Source: Dryas octopetala
Taxonomy: Eukaryota; Streptophyta; Magnoliopsida; Rosales; Rosaceae
Direction: 5' to 3'
NCBI GenBank assembly: GCA_963921425.1
Contig: OY992834.1
Span: 12,693,271 to 12,757,270, forward strand
Length of the DNA: 64,000 nt
Made by a program: the position numbers and the translations under genes. Shown piece after piece: positions 21,848 through 34,100 of the stretch (the first letter of the stretch is position 1; the number at the start of each line of letters is the position of its first letter). The notes beneath the pieces are model-generated. The model was not told the DNA's origin and did not search any database. It saw nothing but the letters and a program-made list of their open reading frames with translations.

Positions 21848-23794
21848 ATGTCCATGCTGGTGAATTGCTCCAACTGCCACACCCCTCTCCAGCTGCCCCC
21901 CGGCGGCGCCGACTCCATCCGCTGCTCCATCTGCCAGGCCGTCACCCTCATCGCCGCCGACCCACGCGCCCTCCCTCACCCGCCCTCCTCCCACGCGCCT
22001 CCCCCTCCCTCCCCCTACAACCACGCGCCTCCCGGCCCTCCGCCCAACGCGCACGGACGCAAGAAGGCTGTGATCTGCGGGATATCGTATAAGTACTCGA
22101 GGCATGAGCTGAAGGGGTGCATCAACGATGCCAAGTGCATGCGCTTTCTCCTCATCAACAAGTTCAAGTTTCCAGAAGATTCCATTGTCATGCTCACTGG
22201 TATACATAACATATTAGTATATTACATATTTGTACTTGTGCCATGTATATGTTCTGTTTGTTTGCTGTGAATTCTCATATTGGTTAGCATTGCAAACTCG
22301 CAATGTGATTTGGTTTGGTTTTCTAGCGGTGTGATTTGCTTTGATATGTTTTCGAGGATGCCCAATTGAAAAAAAAAATTTTGGGTTGGACCTTTTATAC
22401 CAAAAAGGTTGAAGCTTTGGGGTATTGTTTATGAGGAGGAAGGTTTGGAACTTTGGATGAGAAATGCAGCTGAATATCTTATTAAGTAAAAGTTTCAAAT
22501 GGGAAATTGGATCATTTGAAGTGGGTTTGGCCTGTTTAGGATAGCAGAGAAGAGAAGAGATGGGTGAACAACTGTTGGTTCTGCAAAAAGTGGGATTTGT
22601 GCTTGTGGAAAGAATCATTGGTGATGAAGAAAATGGCCCAAGATTTTGTGAGTAATGTGGAGGACTTGACGATGCCCAAGTGAAAAACTTTTGATTGGAC
22701 TTTGTGGGCCAAAAAGGTTGAAGCTTTGAGAGTAGTGTTTATGAGGAGGAAGGTTTGGAACTTTGAATGAGAAATGTAGCAGAATATCTTATCAAGTAAA
22801 AGTCCGAATAGGAAAGTGGATCATTTGAAGTGGATTAGGCCATTTAAGATAGCAGAGTAGAGAAGAGATGGGGGAAGGACTGTTGGTTCTTCAAAATAGT
22901 GGGATTTTTGTTTGGGGAAAGAATCATTGGTGATGAAGAAAATGAGTGGAGTACTTAAATTGCAATGCGTGCATTATGCTTGATAAACTAATTACCAATG
23001 TCTAATTGTAGCAAACAACTGGCTTGATATTAATAATTATTCTATTAATGACCCTTCATCTTCACTCAAGAGCATCAGATGATTGATGACATTACTTATC
23101 AGGAAAAAACAATAAAGTAAAATATCAGCTGATGTAAGGTTACTCGGTCCATCTTTCAACTTGCTAGCTGAACAAGTTAGTTACCAACAATTGGCCTGAC
23201 GACGGGTGTGGCATATGGGAACTTGCAGATGACAAATGTTGTGCATGATTTGATAATTAGATCATTAGTGAGCTTATTCTATTTTAGACTTTTGAATACT
23301 TGTGTGCCTGCCTCATTCTAATTCCATAGGAACCTTATAGATCTTATTTTATGGATACACAGAGCTGAGTCTAGGAAGTGACCTTTTAGTTGCATTGGGT
23401 AATGTTATGTGGAATTTTTAAACATTTGTGAGAGCAATGGTCATTTCATTAGCAAGACAAGGAGTTGGTGAAGTGGCTTAAAGCCTTGGCGATGCAGGAT
23501 ATTTGGCTTAGGGCAGTTCTGAAAAATAACTGATAGAAAAAACTAGAGCTAGCCTATTTTAAGTGCAGGTGGTAGATATGTGTCTGGAAAACATTTATTC
23601 CAACTGAAGGCTGGCAGATGGCTTGGTACTTTCAGGATCATGTTGCATCTCTTGTATTGTTGTCATTTACAGTTGAAAGCACTAAAATTGCGATAAGTAA
23701 TTTTTTTTTTTTTTTCTTGTGGCTTCACTCTGCTCATCATCGGTAGTTGATAAAAGGGAATATTTCTGCCAGCATATCATTTCTACATGTCTTC

Positions 23795-23825
<31 letters not shown>

Positions 23826-26075
23826 TCTTGATAGCCTTTGCCCTCATAATATCAAAATTTGTCTGCTTTTTCTTTGTAACCAAACAACACAAAGTAAATG
23901 TTTGTGTTGGAATTGAGCTGCTAAAAATTTCAGAGGTTCAGCTTTATTACATTTTTCTTTTCAAAAGTTATTGTTTTCAATATAGAATTACAATTCAAGT
24001 ACACAGTAATTGGAAATATTTTTCGATGCTTTAACTCACTTTCTGAACCCTTTGACAGATTATATTTTATTTTCTTATTTTTAATAACATGTCTACTGTT
24101 CAGATCAACAATAAAAAACATGTATACTGTTAATTTTTACCCATATTTGGAACTGCAGAAGAAGAAACTCACCCAGCAAAGATTCCAACTAAATACAATA
24201 TTAGAATGGCATTACATTGGCTTGTACAAGGCTGTCAACCAGGTGACTCCCTCGTTTTTCATTACTCTGGTCACGGTTCACGGCAGAGGGATTTTAATGG
24301 TGATGAAGTTGATGGATATAATGAAACCCTTTGTCCCCTTGACTTCGAAACTCAGGGTATGATTGTTGATGATGAAATAAATGTAACAATTGTTAGGCCA
24401 ATTCCGCATGGGGTTAAGCTTCATGCAATAATAGATGCTTGTCATAGTGGCACTGCACTAGATTTGCCATTCCTCTGCAGAATGAACAGGTTAGTTTCCA
24501 TTAAATATGTCACGATCTGTAAATTCACTTTTGTATGCATATTATTTTATTAGGAAATGGAACTGTATATAAAATCCAAAATTACCATTCCCTAATTTTT
24601 GTATGGTACATTGGTGGACTTCAAGTAGTTTTAGCCCAATGCTTTACCAAGTTCTATATGGTACATGGGTCCTTCACTATGTTGGTGTAACCTGAACTTG
24701 TGCATGTATAATCGAATTATATGCAGTTACATATTATGTTTATGAGTGTTGTCATCATTGTTAAACTGTTTTATATTCCTATTCCTCAGTTCCAATGTTC
24801 TCTTTAAAATTTCAAGTCTTTTCTCTTACTGAATTAGTTTTTCAGTCTTTGTGTCTACCTACTCGATTACCCCTTGTCTAAGATAAGATTTCTTATTATG
24901 GATAAATTTTCCCTTCTTGATTTAGGAGCGGACAGTATGTATGGGAGGATCATCGCCCTCGATCAGGTGTATGGAAAGGAACAAGTGGTGGAGAAGTTAT
25001 TTCTTTCAGTGGTTGTGATGATGATCAAACCTCTGCTGATACATCTGTAAGTTTGAAAAGAAGAAAAGGGTCTTGAGTTTAGTAAAATTTATAGTTTGAA
25101 TTTCAATACGAACAATGTCTGATCTTATGCTTTTTTGGGAACAGGCTCTATCAAGGATCACATCAACGGGTGCCATGACTTTCTGCTTCATCCAAGCAGT
25201 TGAGCATGCACAGGCAGCCACATATGGAAGCATGCTTAGTTCTATGCGTTCTGCCATTCGAAGTACAGGTAGTACGGGTGGCAGTGGTGGTGTTACATCT
25301 CTTGTCAGCGGCCTTGGTGGTGGTGGTGGTGGTGGTGGTGGTGGTGGTGTTACGTCTCTTGTCAGCATGCTTCTGACTGGAAGCAGTGCCAGTGTTGGGC
25401 TAAGACAGGTAACTTGCACAACCATTTTTATTAGTTTTTGAAGTTAAAACGTGATTTATAATTAAGGGTGGCAATTTTTAACGGATATGATAACACGACT
25501 CCAATCTAACATCAAGTTAGTGGGTTTGTTGGCCATTACTTGACATGAATCCATATATTACACAACTATGAGCACATGAATAATAAACTAGTATGGTTAG
25601 TGTCAAACACGACAAATTCGTTAACTACTATTCTATGAAAGAAATAATTAAGTTTTCTCATTTCTTAATATGTATTGTATGAATTCTATTTTTTATGATT
25701 TTTTTATTAATAGGATCAAGTGAATTTTTATTTCATGAGTAATGTATGGGTAATAGGTTTGGTGTAGAAAAGAAGAAAATTTGGTTCACTATGTATCATA
25801 CAACACCAACACAATTCACTATGGGATTTCTATAAGAAAACATAGAGATGAGTTTTGTTGTAAGTGACTAAAGGCTTGAGCATTCACCAAATGATCCTGT
25901 GACAAACTCATTAGGTTATCAGCATCCAATACAATCTTATAATTCTCATTGATTTTATTTGAGCACACAATGAATTTCTATTGACTGATGTGCCATTCTG
26001 TTTTGCTTGTTACAGGAGCCGCAATTGACTGCCTGCGAGCCATTCGATGTGTATACGAAACCTTTCACCCTATGA
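21848..26075 (+). CDS. type I metacaspase with LSD1-type zinc finger (metacaspase-1-like)
   Basis: There are five exons: 21848-22199, 24159-24489, 24926-25046, 25145-25408 and 26016-26075. Together they give 375 codons in one frame, with GT-AG introns. The encoded enzyme is an arginine/lysine-specific cysteine protease; the family acts in plant programmed cell death and protein-aggregate clearance. The N-terminus carries the zinc finger (Cys7, Cys10, Cys26, Cys29), then a proline-rich prodomain (about 40-68), then the caspase-like domain. The catalytic His156 lies in HYSGHGS and Cys212 in DACHSG. DGYNETLCPLD and IVDDEIN match the conserved acidic region. It ends ASEPFDVY-like (CEPFDVYTKPFTL). 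Oddities are an 11-residue glycine run at 326-336, coded by a pure GGT repeat and flanked by a duplicated VTSLVS motif, and a 1.96-kb first intron with an internal tandem duplication. The start is set by the MSMLVNC motif. Confidence 0.95.
22354..22950. repeat. tandem duplication of about 0.3 kb inside metacaspase intron 1
   Basis: A unit beginning GATGCCCAATTGAAAAA (about 22357) recurs as GATGCCCAAGTGAAAAAC (about 22671). Matching blocks run to AAAGAATCATTGGTGATGAA in both copies (ending about 22630 and 22945). The period is about 314 bp. The copies differ at scattered bases, so the event is not very recent. No coding or splice function is evident. Confidence 0.85.
25316..25348 (+). repeat. 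coding (GGT)11 microsatellite in metacaspase exon 4
   Basis: Eleven uninterrupted GGT codons encode Gly326-Gly336. They lie between two copies of a VTSLVS-coding segment, suggesting a local duplication whose junction then expanded. As a trinucleotide array in frame it can change length without shifting the frame. Confidence 0.95.
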
Positions 26076-27675
26076 CTTTTCTGTATATGCATAGATTAAC
26101 ATATATAGATTATATTGCGGAAAAAGGTATTTTAGGATTTAAATTTTTTGATGATAGTAATGAATAATAGATATATACAACATTATTTGATTTTTTTGAT
26201 GAAACAAGACGTGCATTTTTATGATGTATCCCAAATCCTCAATACATGGCATTGTGAATTATAGTGTGTTTACTTGTTACCATTCTGGTCTTAACAAAAC
26301 AATTTGAGAGAGAAGCTGGCTGAATGGAATGCATGCGTATGAAAGAGGATTCTTGAATCACCAGAAATTCCATGAAAAAGAAAATTAGGCAATCCATGCT
26401 TAGAATATATGGAAATATCATATATATATAGATTTTTTTTTTTAAGGAAAAAAGAGGATAAGACATGGCAAAAGCCAAAGACGGTTGTTAAAATGCCGCA
26501 AAATTCTTGTACACTAGCTCGCACCTTGAATGTCCACGAACAACAGCAGTGATAAAAATTCTATTTGTATTGCTCCTTTGGTTCATTACTTTATTTTTTG
26601 GGCTAGATTATGCAAACAAATTACTATGATTGTACTGGTCTTTGGGAAGAGCAAAAAATACCAAATACCATTATGCGCAAAAGTATAATTAATCCGTAAT
26701 ATACATTATAAAATGAACGACCTATAACCATTTTTGTTTATAAACATTGTAGTTCCCTTCGTTTTTGTTGTTTTACCACATTTGTAGTTCCCTTTGTCCT
26801 CACGTACTTGACCTCTTTTTAAAGGATAATTTGGTCATTCTTGCCATTCTAGCAGCAAAAATACAGACTCACCTCCAATATCTATTTTGCATATAGCATT
26901 AACAAACCTCTGATTCTCATACCCATTACCCAATTCAAAGCAATCGATAAATGAGAGAGATGTTTGCATATACCCTTCTCATTTGGACTTATCTATGATT
27001 GACCCGAAATTTGACTAAGCATGAAGGAGAAGGTGATCATCAAATTTTATTCCTTGAGGCAATTGAAAACTGAGAAACGATAAAAGCTCTGCCCTGCCCT
27101 GTATTCAAAACTTTTTGTTTGGCATGAGTAGGTGCTAGTGTTAAAGCCACCAAAACAGTCTTAATTAAACTCTTAGTGAGCATCGACCCTTAAGCATATG
27201 AGGAATGGAATGTCGTTTTGTAAATGAATAATCCTGGCCACAAGTAGCAGCCAGGCAAAGGAACAACAGCCCCTCTCATTCTCTCTAGTCTCCCTCTCTT
27301 TCTTTTTTTCTTTCTCTCTCTCTCTTCGTAGCCATGGCCTCGACGGAATCGGGTCGGGTTGGACCTTGATCTGGTGTGGCACGGTGGCAGCCATGCTATT
27401 CTGGCTTCGCACGTCGACTGTGCCCTCGCATCTCTCTGTTTTGTATTTACTTTTTATTTTTTGTTTAAATTTTCAGTTTTAGTTTTTTATTTTTCAGTTG
27501 TGATCAAATTGATGGATTCTATTTAGTGGTCGAATTTTGGTTCTATGGTGGTTTTGGAGCTGTAATTTTGATTGGGGTTAGGTGATTGGTGGTTTTGGTG
27601 ATTTGGGCATGAAAACCCAGAAAAAGAACCAAAAAATGCTCATCAACCGGTGAGCATTTGGTGATTTGAATCATC

Positions 27676-27725
<50 letters not shown>

Positions 27726-28197
27726 GGAGGAGGTGCGCGGCTAACAAGGATGGTGGTCCGGCTGATGGGGGAGGGTAGCAGGGTGAAGAAGGTGGTGGTG
27801 GTGGGTTGCTGTCGGTGGTGGAAGGGAAGAGGGGGGGGGGGGGGGGTGGATGTGTTTTGAATCTGAGATTCAATTCTATCCTTTTGCAATAGATTCAAAT
27901 ATCAATAAATTATCATGAAAGAAAAAATATGATGAGACGCAGTCACGCAGGTGAACTCCAAGGCTCAAATGATAAGAGAGACCTGAAAATTTGATGCTCA
28001 ATTGAACCTTTCATAACTGCAGTAAATATTTTCAACAAATAACATTAAACCATGGAGAATGACAACCCCATATATAATAATTCCCAATCCCCCACCAAGA
28101 AAAATATTTTTGCAAATTCATCAAAGTACCCTAAAGCACTAAGCCATGAATTTGTATTCCTCTTTTTCTAACACGATTACAATGAGCATCACTATCT
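26076..28197. other. intergenic between metacaspase and eIF4G (convergent genes)
   Basis: The region contains the 3' flanks of both genes. A CT-rich patch at 27286-27330 is followed by a short open stretch starting with ATG that stops quickly. There is also a 39-bp GA microsatellite at 27683-27721 and a run of 16 G at 27831-27846. No protein or RNA gene is supported. Confidence 0.5.
27683..27846. repeat. (GA)n microsatellite and G16 homopolymer
   Basis: About 19 GA units (27683-27721) are followed, roughly 110 bp later, by 16 consecutive G (27831-27846), with GGT-rich sequence between. The G-rich strand could form a quadruplex. The G run is also a likely assembly-error site. Confidence 0.9.
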
Positions 28198-31100
28198 CTA
28201 AATAAATTTCTCTAGTATTCTTGATTTATGAGGATCTGGAGGCCGAAAAGTCTCCAACCGCAAGTTGGAGGCTGTACGAATCTCATTCAAAACACTCTCT
28301 CCTTTCTCTGATTTAATAATCTCCAGGATATTTCCAAGAACATTGCCTGCAAGCCCAACTTTCAGAAGATGCCCTGGCTCCTCTCCACCTTCATATATTA
28401 ATTGCCCAATCTGCTTCAAGGAAACAACATTTTCTAAAATGACTTTGGCAAATATAAGGCCAAGAAATTCTGGTGCTCTAGGGGCATCATTCACAGCATC
28501 CTCCAAGGTGGAAAGAACGGTTTCAAACCTGTGCAGATGAAGAAGAAATTAAATAAAAGAAAAACCCACATGATACAAAAAGCCATCAATTTCAACAACT
28601 AATGGAAAAAGTGAGCTTTCCCTACCCTTTGATGAGCTGGGATTGACTCAAAGCACCATCATGCGACGTTGTAAGATTGACGAGAAGCTTTGCCAAGAGA
28701 TCTCTTTCTGTGTCCTTCCTCTCAAAAGAGTCTGTGACCCAAAGAGATATCATCAACGGATGGAAGCTTGGTGAGTTCAAGTCTTTAATGCATAAAGCAA
28801 CTTCTTTCTCGTCTCGGGCACTAAGATATAAAGAAAAAAATATTATTAAGAATGAGCATAGTGGAAGCTCCAACTTATTAAGAATCTCAATAAGAATAAG
28901 CAGGTAACAATGTAACATGTAGGAAGCTCACATATATATTAGACATATATAGCACCCATCCCAGTTGTAAGATCATCCATATAGAAATATGAGCAGTGAA
29001 ATATCAACAACGTATTAGATTGGGTTTTTAGCAAAGTATTAAATTTTCTTGAAGATTTGATAACCATGTGTCTATTCAATTGCCCAAAACAAATTACACA
29101 CACACAGAAAGCAAGAAGGCAGATAGGCATCCATAAAATTAACAGGTCCGTATGAAAACTGAGAAACAGTAGTATTATAAATCTCTTCGCCTGTTAAAAT
29201 TTAAAAAATTAACAGGTACATATGTAAACCTGCAGGGATACATGCTAAATGATCCAATTTCCTTATTTCTATATATTCCTAAGTTATGCAAAGAAATTAA
29301 CTTCCAAAAGACTGCATCAGCACTTAAAGCCTAATTTTCCCTATAGAGATGGAAAAACATAAAGATTTAAACACTTGCAAGTATAATGTTCATCTGCTAG
29401 CACGACAACTAAAACAACCTGACCAACTGCATAGCAAGTGAATTTGCCTACAATTACAGATGAGTTCGTTATCAAAAGCAATTTCAGAGTAGATAGATAT
29501 CACAGTTGTATGGCCCCTATATTCTTTTTCTTTTCTTTTTTCTAACATGAATTTTTAAACATAGGACCCTCACCTTACTCATCCCATGGCAAACTAAGGC
29601 TCAAATGTCAGAAAGTGAGCACAAATTGTGACTACCATTTCATAACTGTAAAACAGGCAATCACCAAAAAGTTCCTGCATCCCAACTATAATCCTATTTT
29701 TTTTTTCTTTTCATTTGTCTTTTGTCTTTTGTACCATTTAATCAAATACTAATTGCATTAGGTCAAAAGAAAAAAGAAGAACACAGAAGTCCATCCATCA
29801 CAGACTTTAATTGCCTGTGAAGACAGTTTCAATTCCAGAGAAACAAACAAATGCATCCTTTTTTTTTGGTCAAAACAAATGCATCCTTGATTCATACAAA
29901 TGGAAGTTGACCAACCATTACTCCCAAGTCCTATCCATTCCCCAAGGCACGGCACATATGCTTAACTTTTCTTTCGTGAAATCAATAGACAATCACATTG
30001 AACAATTATAGACAGATTTTTTTGCAAGCACCTGAGAAATATCACATGGTTTCCTGGAAAATTATTGAACTAAGAAAATAATATGACAAATTAGAACAGT
30101 AAGTACACATGGGATAATAATATACCTGTAAAATTCTTTAATTGCTAGCAAGGACATATCTCTAAGACGTTCTTCAGTCGGCACCTTTTCTGAAGGAGCA
30201 TTTTGTGTTAAAGCTGCGCCCTGTACACGTTTGGGTGGCGAAGTTGGAAGAGATCTATCAAAACTACGATCTGAATTCCTTGGGTCCCTACCACCAAAAT
30301 TTATATTACGCTCAGGTGCACTTGACTGATCAAAAGCAGCCGGACCTGCAAATCTATCTGGCATGTGTCTTGGCACAAGATCCTCCCTTGGGAGGTAAGT
30401 TGTTGCCCGCTCTGAAAGAGAACTGAAACCATTCAAACCAGCTGCCATCCTCCTGGAGTCTCCAGCACTAGGAATCTCAGTGAGAGGAGCAGGTGACATT
30501 GATAGTGATCCTCTGGACATTCCTCTGGCAAGACCACCCTGGGGACCCAAAGTAATAGAATCGTCACCAAGGGGTCTTTGAGTCAAGGGAACTGACAAGG
30601 TCCTACTCTCATATGAATGTCTTTCATCTATACGCGCATCCTGACTGCCATAACCGCGAACCTGAGTTGGCATACCACGGAAACCACCCGTCTGGGGATT
30701 TGGTGAAGATAACATAGGTGATCCTCTTGGACTGAAATCCATAGGAGCCCCCCTTCTAGCTGATGGGTTGATTCCTGGACCACGACCCAGCCTACTAGTC
30801 TGTGCCTGTCGTTCTTGTGCAGCATCTCTGTGTACTTCCTCAATCTTTTTCGGTCCTTCAACTTTCCGCCTCTGTTGCCACTTATTCCTTCTGAGATCAA
30901 TTGCATCCTTCAGCATGAACCTAACTCTCGAAGATAATTTCATGTTATTCGATAAGCTTTTCATCCTATCAAAATATGCATCCATGTGCTCCTTGGCTTT
31001 TGGATGATCAATCATCTCCCCAATTGTACTCATCAATTTGCACAAAGCTTCAATATCCTCCTCATCTGGAGTCTGTTGCTGACCTAACAACTTTTTAATG

Positions 31101-34100
31101 CACTCATGCATTATTCTCTCAGTCAACATTTTCTTTTTGTACAACTCCCCAATTAATCTAATGTTACCTAACATTCTTCTTCGCGCTTTAATTCTTTTCT
31201 CTTCTCTTTCCTCTTCAGACTGCTTCACCTCACCCTCCTCATCAGCCTTATTGGCTTCCTCTTGCTCTCTTTCTCCCCTCTCAAATTCCACCTGGCAATT
31301 GTTCAAAAGCAATCTCTTGAAAGTTACCTTTTCATTGTCTTCACTGAAATCAGGCAACTCCCCAGAAAGATAAAAACAGAAGTTAGCATACATCTCACAG
31401 AAAGTAGGCTCCATTAGAGCCTTGTCAAAGATCTGTGAGATGACACCAGTTAGTGTTGTGGCATTATCAATATTAACAGCTTTGACTTGCTCAAATAGTT
31501 TTTCAAAATTTTGTGGTGTTAGCTTGTTTAGTATAGCCTTTAACTGCCTTTGCTTGGCCTGCTCTTCATCACTCACTTTACCCACTTCGTACTTCCTCTC
31601 AGCTTTGTGCATGATCTGCAATGGAGTCTGAGGAGAAGGCATCAAACCCTTTGGTTGAAAATTCGTAGCTCGCTGCCACCTGTCAGCATCAGGACTATTT
31701 CTTTGCATCCCTCCCTGAGGTTGCGTAGGTCCAGGTAGGATCCCTCTAACATGCTGAACTGGTGCACGTGGATTCCTCAAAACACCATAATTTACTCCTT
31801 GGCCAGGTCGGAAATTGGCATTACCTCCCTTACTCCATCTATCATCATCAATTATTCCACTCCCACGACGTTCAAGTCTTGCTGCCCCACCTGGCCTGTC
31901 AATAATTCTTCCAGGACTAGGTTGCGAATCATAATCAACAGAAGGAGAAGTATTGACATTAGCATTCAAGATTTCTTCTATATCAGACGAAATTTCAAAA
32001 CCTTCAGGAAGGTCAGTAAATTTCCCAGAATACATCATAAGGAAATCTCTGGAATACTTCTTTGCCCCATGTTCATTTCCATCTTTGTCAGAATGTATCA
32101 TTCCTCCACGGACCTCTTCTCCATTATCTGAGGTTTCCAGTTTTGGTGTAGAGATATCAGCAGCATCTTCCCAATCTTCGGGCTCAGCTTTACTTGTTGC
32201 ATCTTCCTCTGTCACTACAGCATCTTGCTGAGAAGCATCAGCAGCTACCTGCTTTGATACTACGCTTGTTGAAGTACTTTCAGTGCTTTCGGGAGATGCA
32301 ATACCCTTCTTTTCCTCGGGGTTCTTGTATGCCCCATAAAGATCAGAGTTCACACCAGCAGCATCTGCTTTAAGAAGAATTTCTCTTTTTTTCTTCTTCC
32401 CTTTTGAAGTAGTACTCTTAGTTCTACTCAGTTCGGGAAGGGGTTTATCCTTTGATCCTGGCACTGCAAGTGACTCCCCACCACTACCAATGTTCTCAAT
32501 ATTTCCCCCACCTCCACCTGTATTCTCCACACTTATCACTTCATGTTTTGAAATTGCACCTGAAAGTTCTGTAGTTTGAACAGGAGCAGACAGCTGATCT
32601 ACTCTGCCAGATTTTGAAAAGGCAACTTCATTAGTACCCATGCTATCAGTTATGCTTGAAGAGGCGTCCATCCCATCCAGTTCTGCATGGGAACTCACAT
32701 TTTGGTCCTGCCCTCTTTGTGCAGTTTCAGAGGTTGCAGCAGCATTTCCTTTAGTTGTTTCCTTCACAACAGAATGCTCTGCATCTTCTTTAACAGATTC
32801 CAGAGTTTTTACAGAGATGGGTTCTGAAGAAATACCACAACTATTAGTATCCTGTTTGTATCCTTGGGACAAACTTTTCTCTGCCTGTTTTTCTGCTCCC
32901 CCCAAGTCATGCTTTCCTTGTTCATCCAGAAGCGAAGAATTATCTACTTGACTGTCATGAACAAAAACTGAGGTATCCACAGCAATCCCAGGACCAGATA
33001 TTTCAGAAGAGATGGAAATAGTGCCTTCTCCAGTTGTTTCAGCCTTTGATTCAGAAACATCAGCAGTAGCAGCATTAACATCTGACAGTGATTCCTTTAC
33101 TGATTCTGAAACAGATTCACTACTTACTGGAGCAGGTGTTGTATTGGCTTCTACAGTTTCAGGAACATCACTACTAGAAGATATACCATGTCCTGAAGCC
33201 CGAGAGGGAAAGCTTGATGTAGAGCTAGATTGCCCAACAACCTGTGATCAAGGGTATGAAAACATGCCAACAAAAATTCACAAGCCACAGTTAAACATTT
33301 ATATTTTTTTTATTTTAAAAAAATAAGAATAAAAAGAGGAGAAGAGAAGAGAATTAAGGTTATCTAAGAGTACAGAAAATAAGTACCTGATGCTGTTGTT
33401 GGATAATTCCTTTCTTGCCAGGCTTCTTCTGCTGATCTTTAATTGAGTTTGACCGACTAAGTGTTTCCTTGCTTCTGGCATCAGTGGTGGTCACAACCGG
33501 TACAGACTCCTCAGATGGAGTAGCTGAAGCAGAGGCCAAAGGATTTGAAGCCTGGCTTTCAACAGAAACAGCAGCAGGTGCACCAACAGATGACTTTTCC
33601 GTCACCGGTAATGATTTGAGCACCAATGGGTCACTTCCAGGTTTTGATTGTTGCAGGAAGCCATCGGAAGAAAGCTCAGAATACCTTTGAGGATGAGTTT
33701 GGCTAACTTCCCCAGATGGCCTTGAAGGCTTGGGGAATTCACCTTTTTCAACAGCAGCTGCGCTGTTTGGCAATGAGTCAACAACCTTCTCTCCAACAGT
33801 GCCACCAGCTGGTTTAACAGTTACAGGAATAGTTGTTGATGGAACAGAGGCAATTAAATTATGTACATCGCGTGCATGTTCCAGATTAGGGGACCCAGAC
33901 TTACTAACAGGCAGGGAATTATGAGCTGGCGGATTCATGAAAGGTACACCTTGGGGACCCTGGCTCACTGGATAGCTGAATCTCGGTGGCTGTGAATTCG
34001 GTGGCATGTGACTACTCGTTAAAGGATGAGAATTTGGAGCTGGAAAATATAGGGAACTACCGGTGTAAGAATTGGTATAATAGCTGGGAGGATGAGAAGG

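Noticed and set aside
25316-25348. CRISPR-like or other spaced repeat array
   Set aside because: It is a plain GGT microsatellite; no spaced direct-repeat array with unique spacers is seen anywhere in the window.
25006-25425. Minus-strand frame with polyproline
   Set aside because: It is the antisense of the metacaspase exon 4 GGT repeat.
27643-27898. Frames rich in Glu/Arg or Ser/Leu/Pro
   Set aside because: They are translations of the (GA)n and G-run microsatellites.
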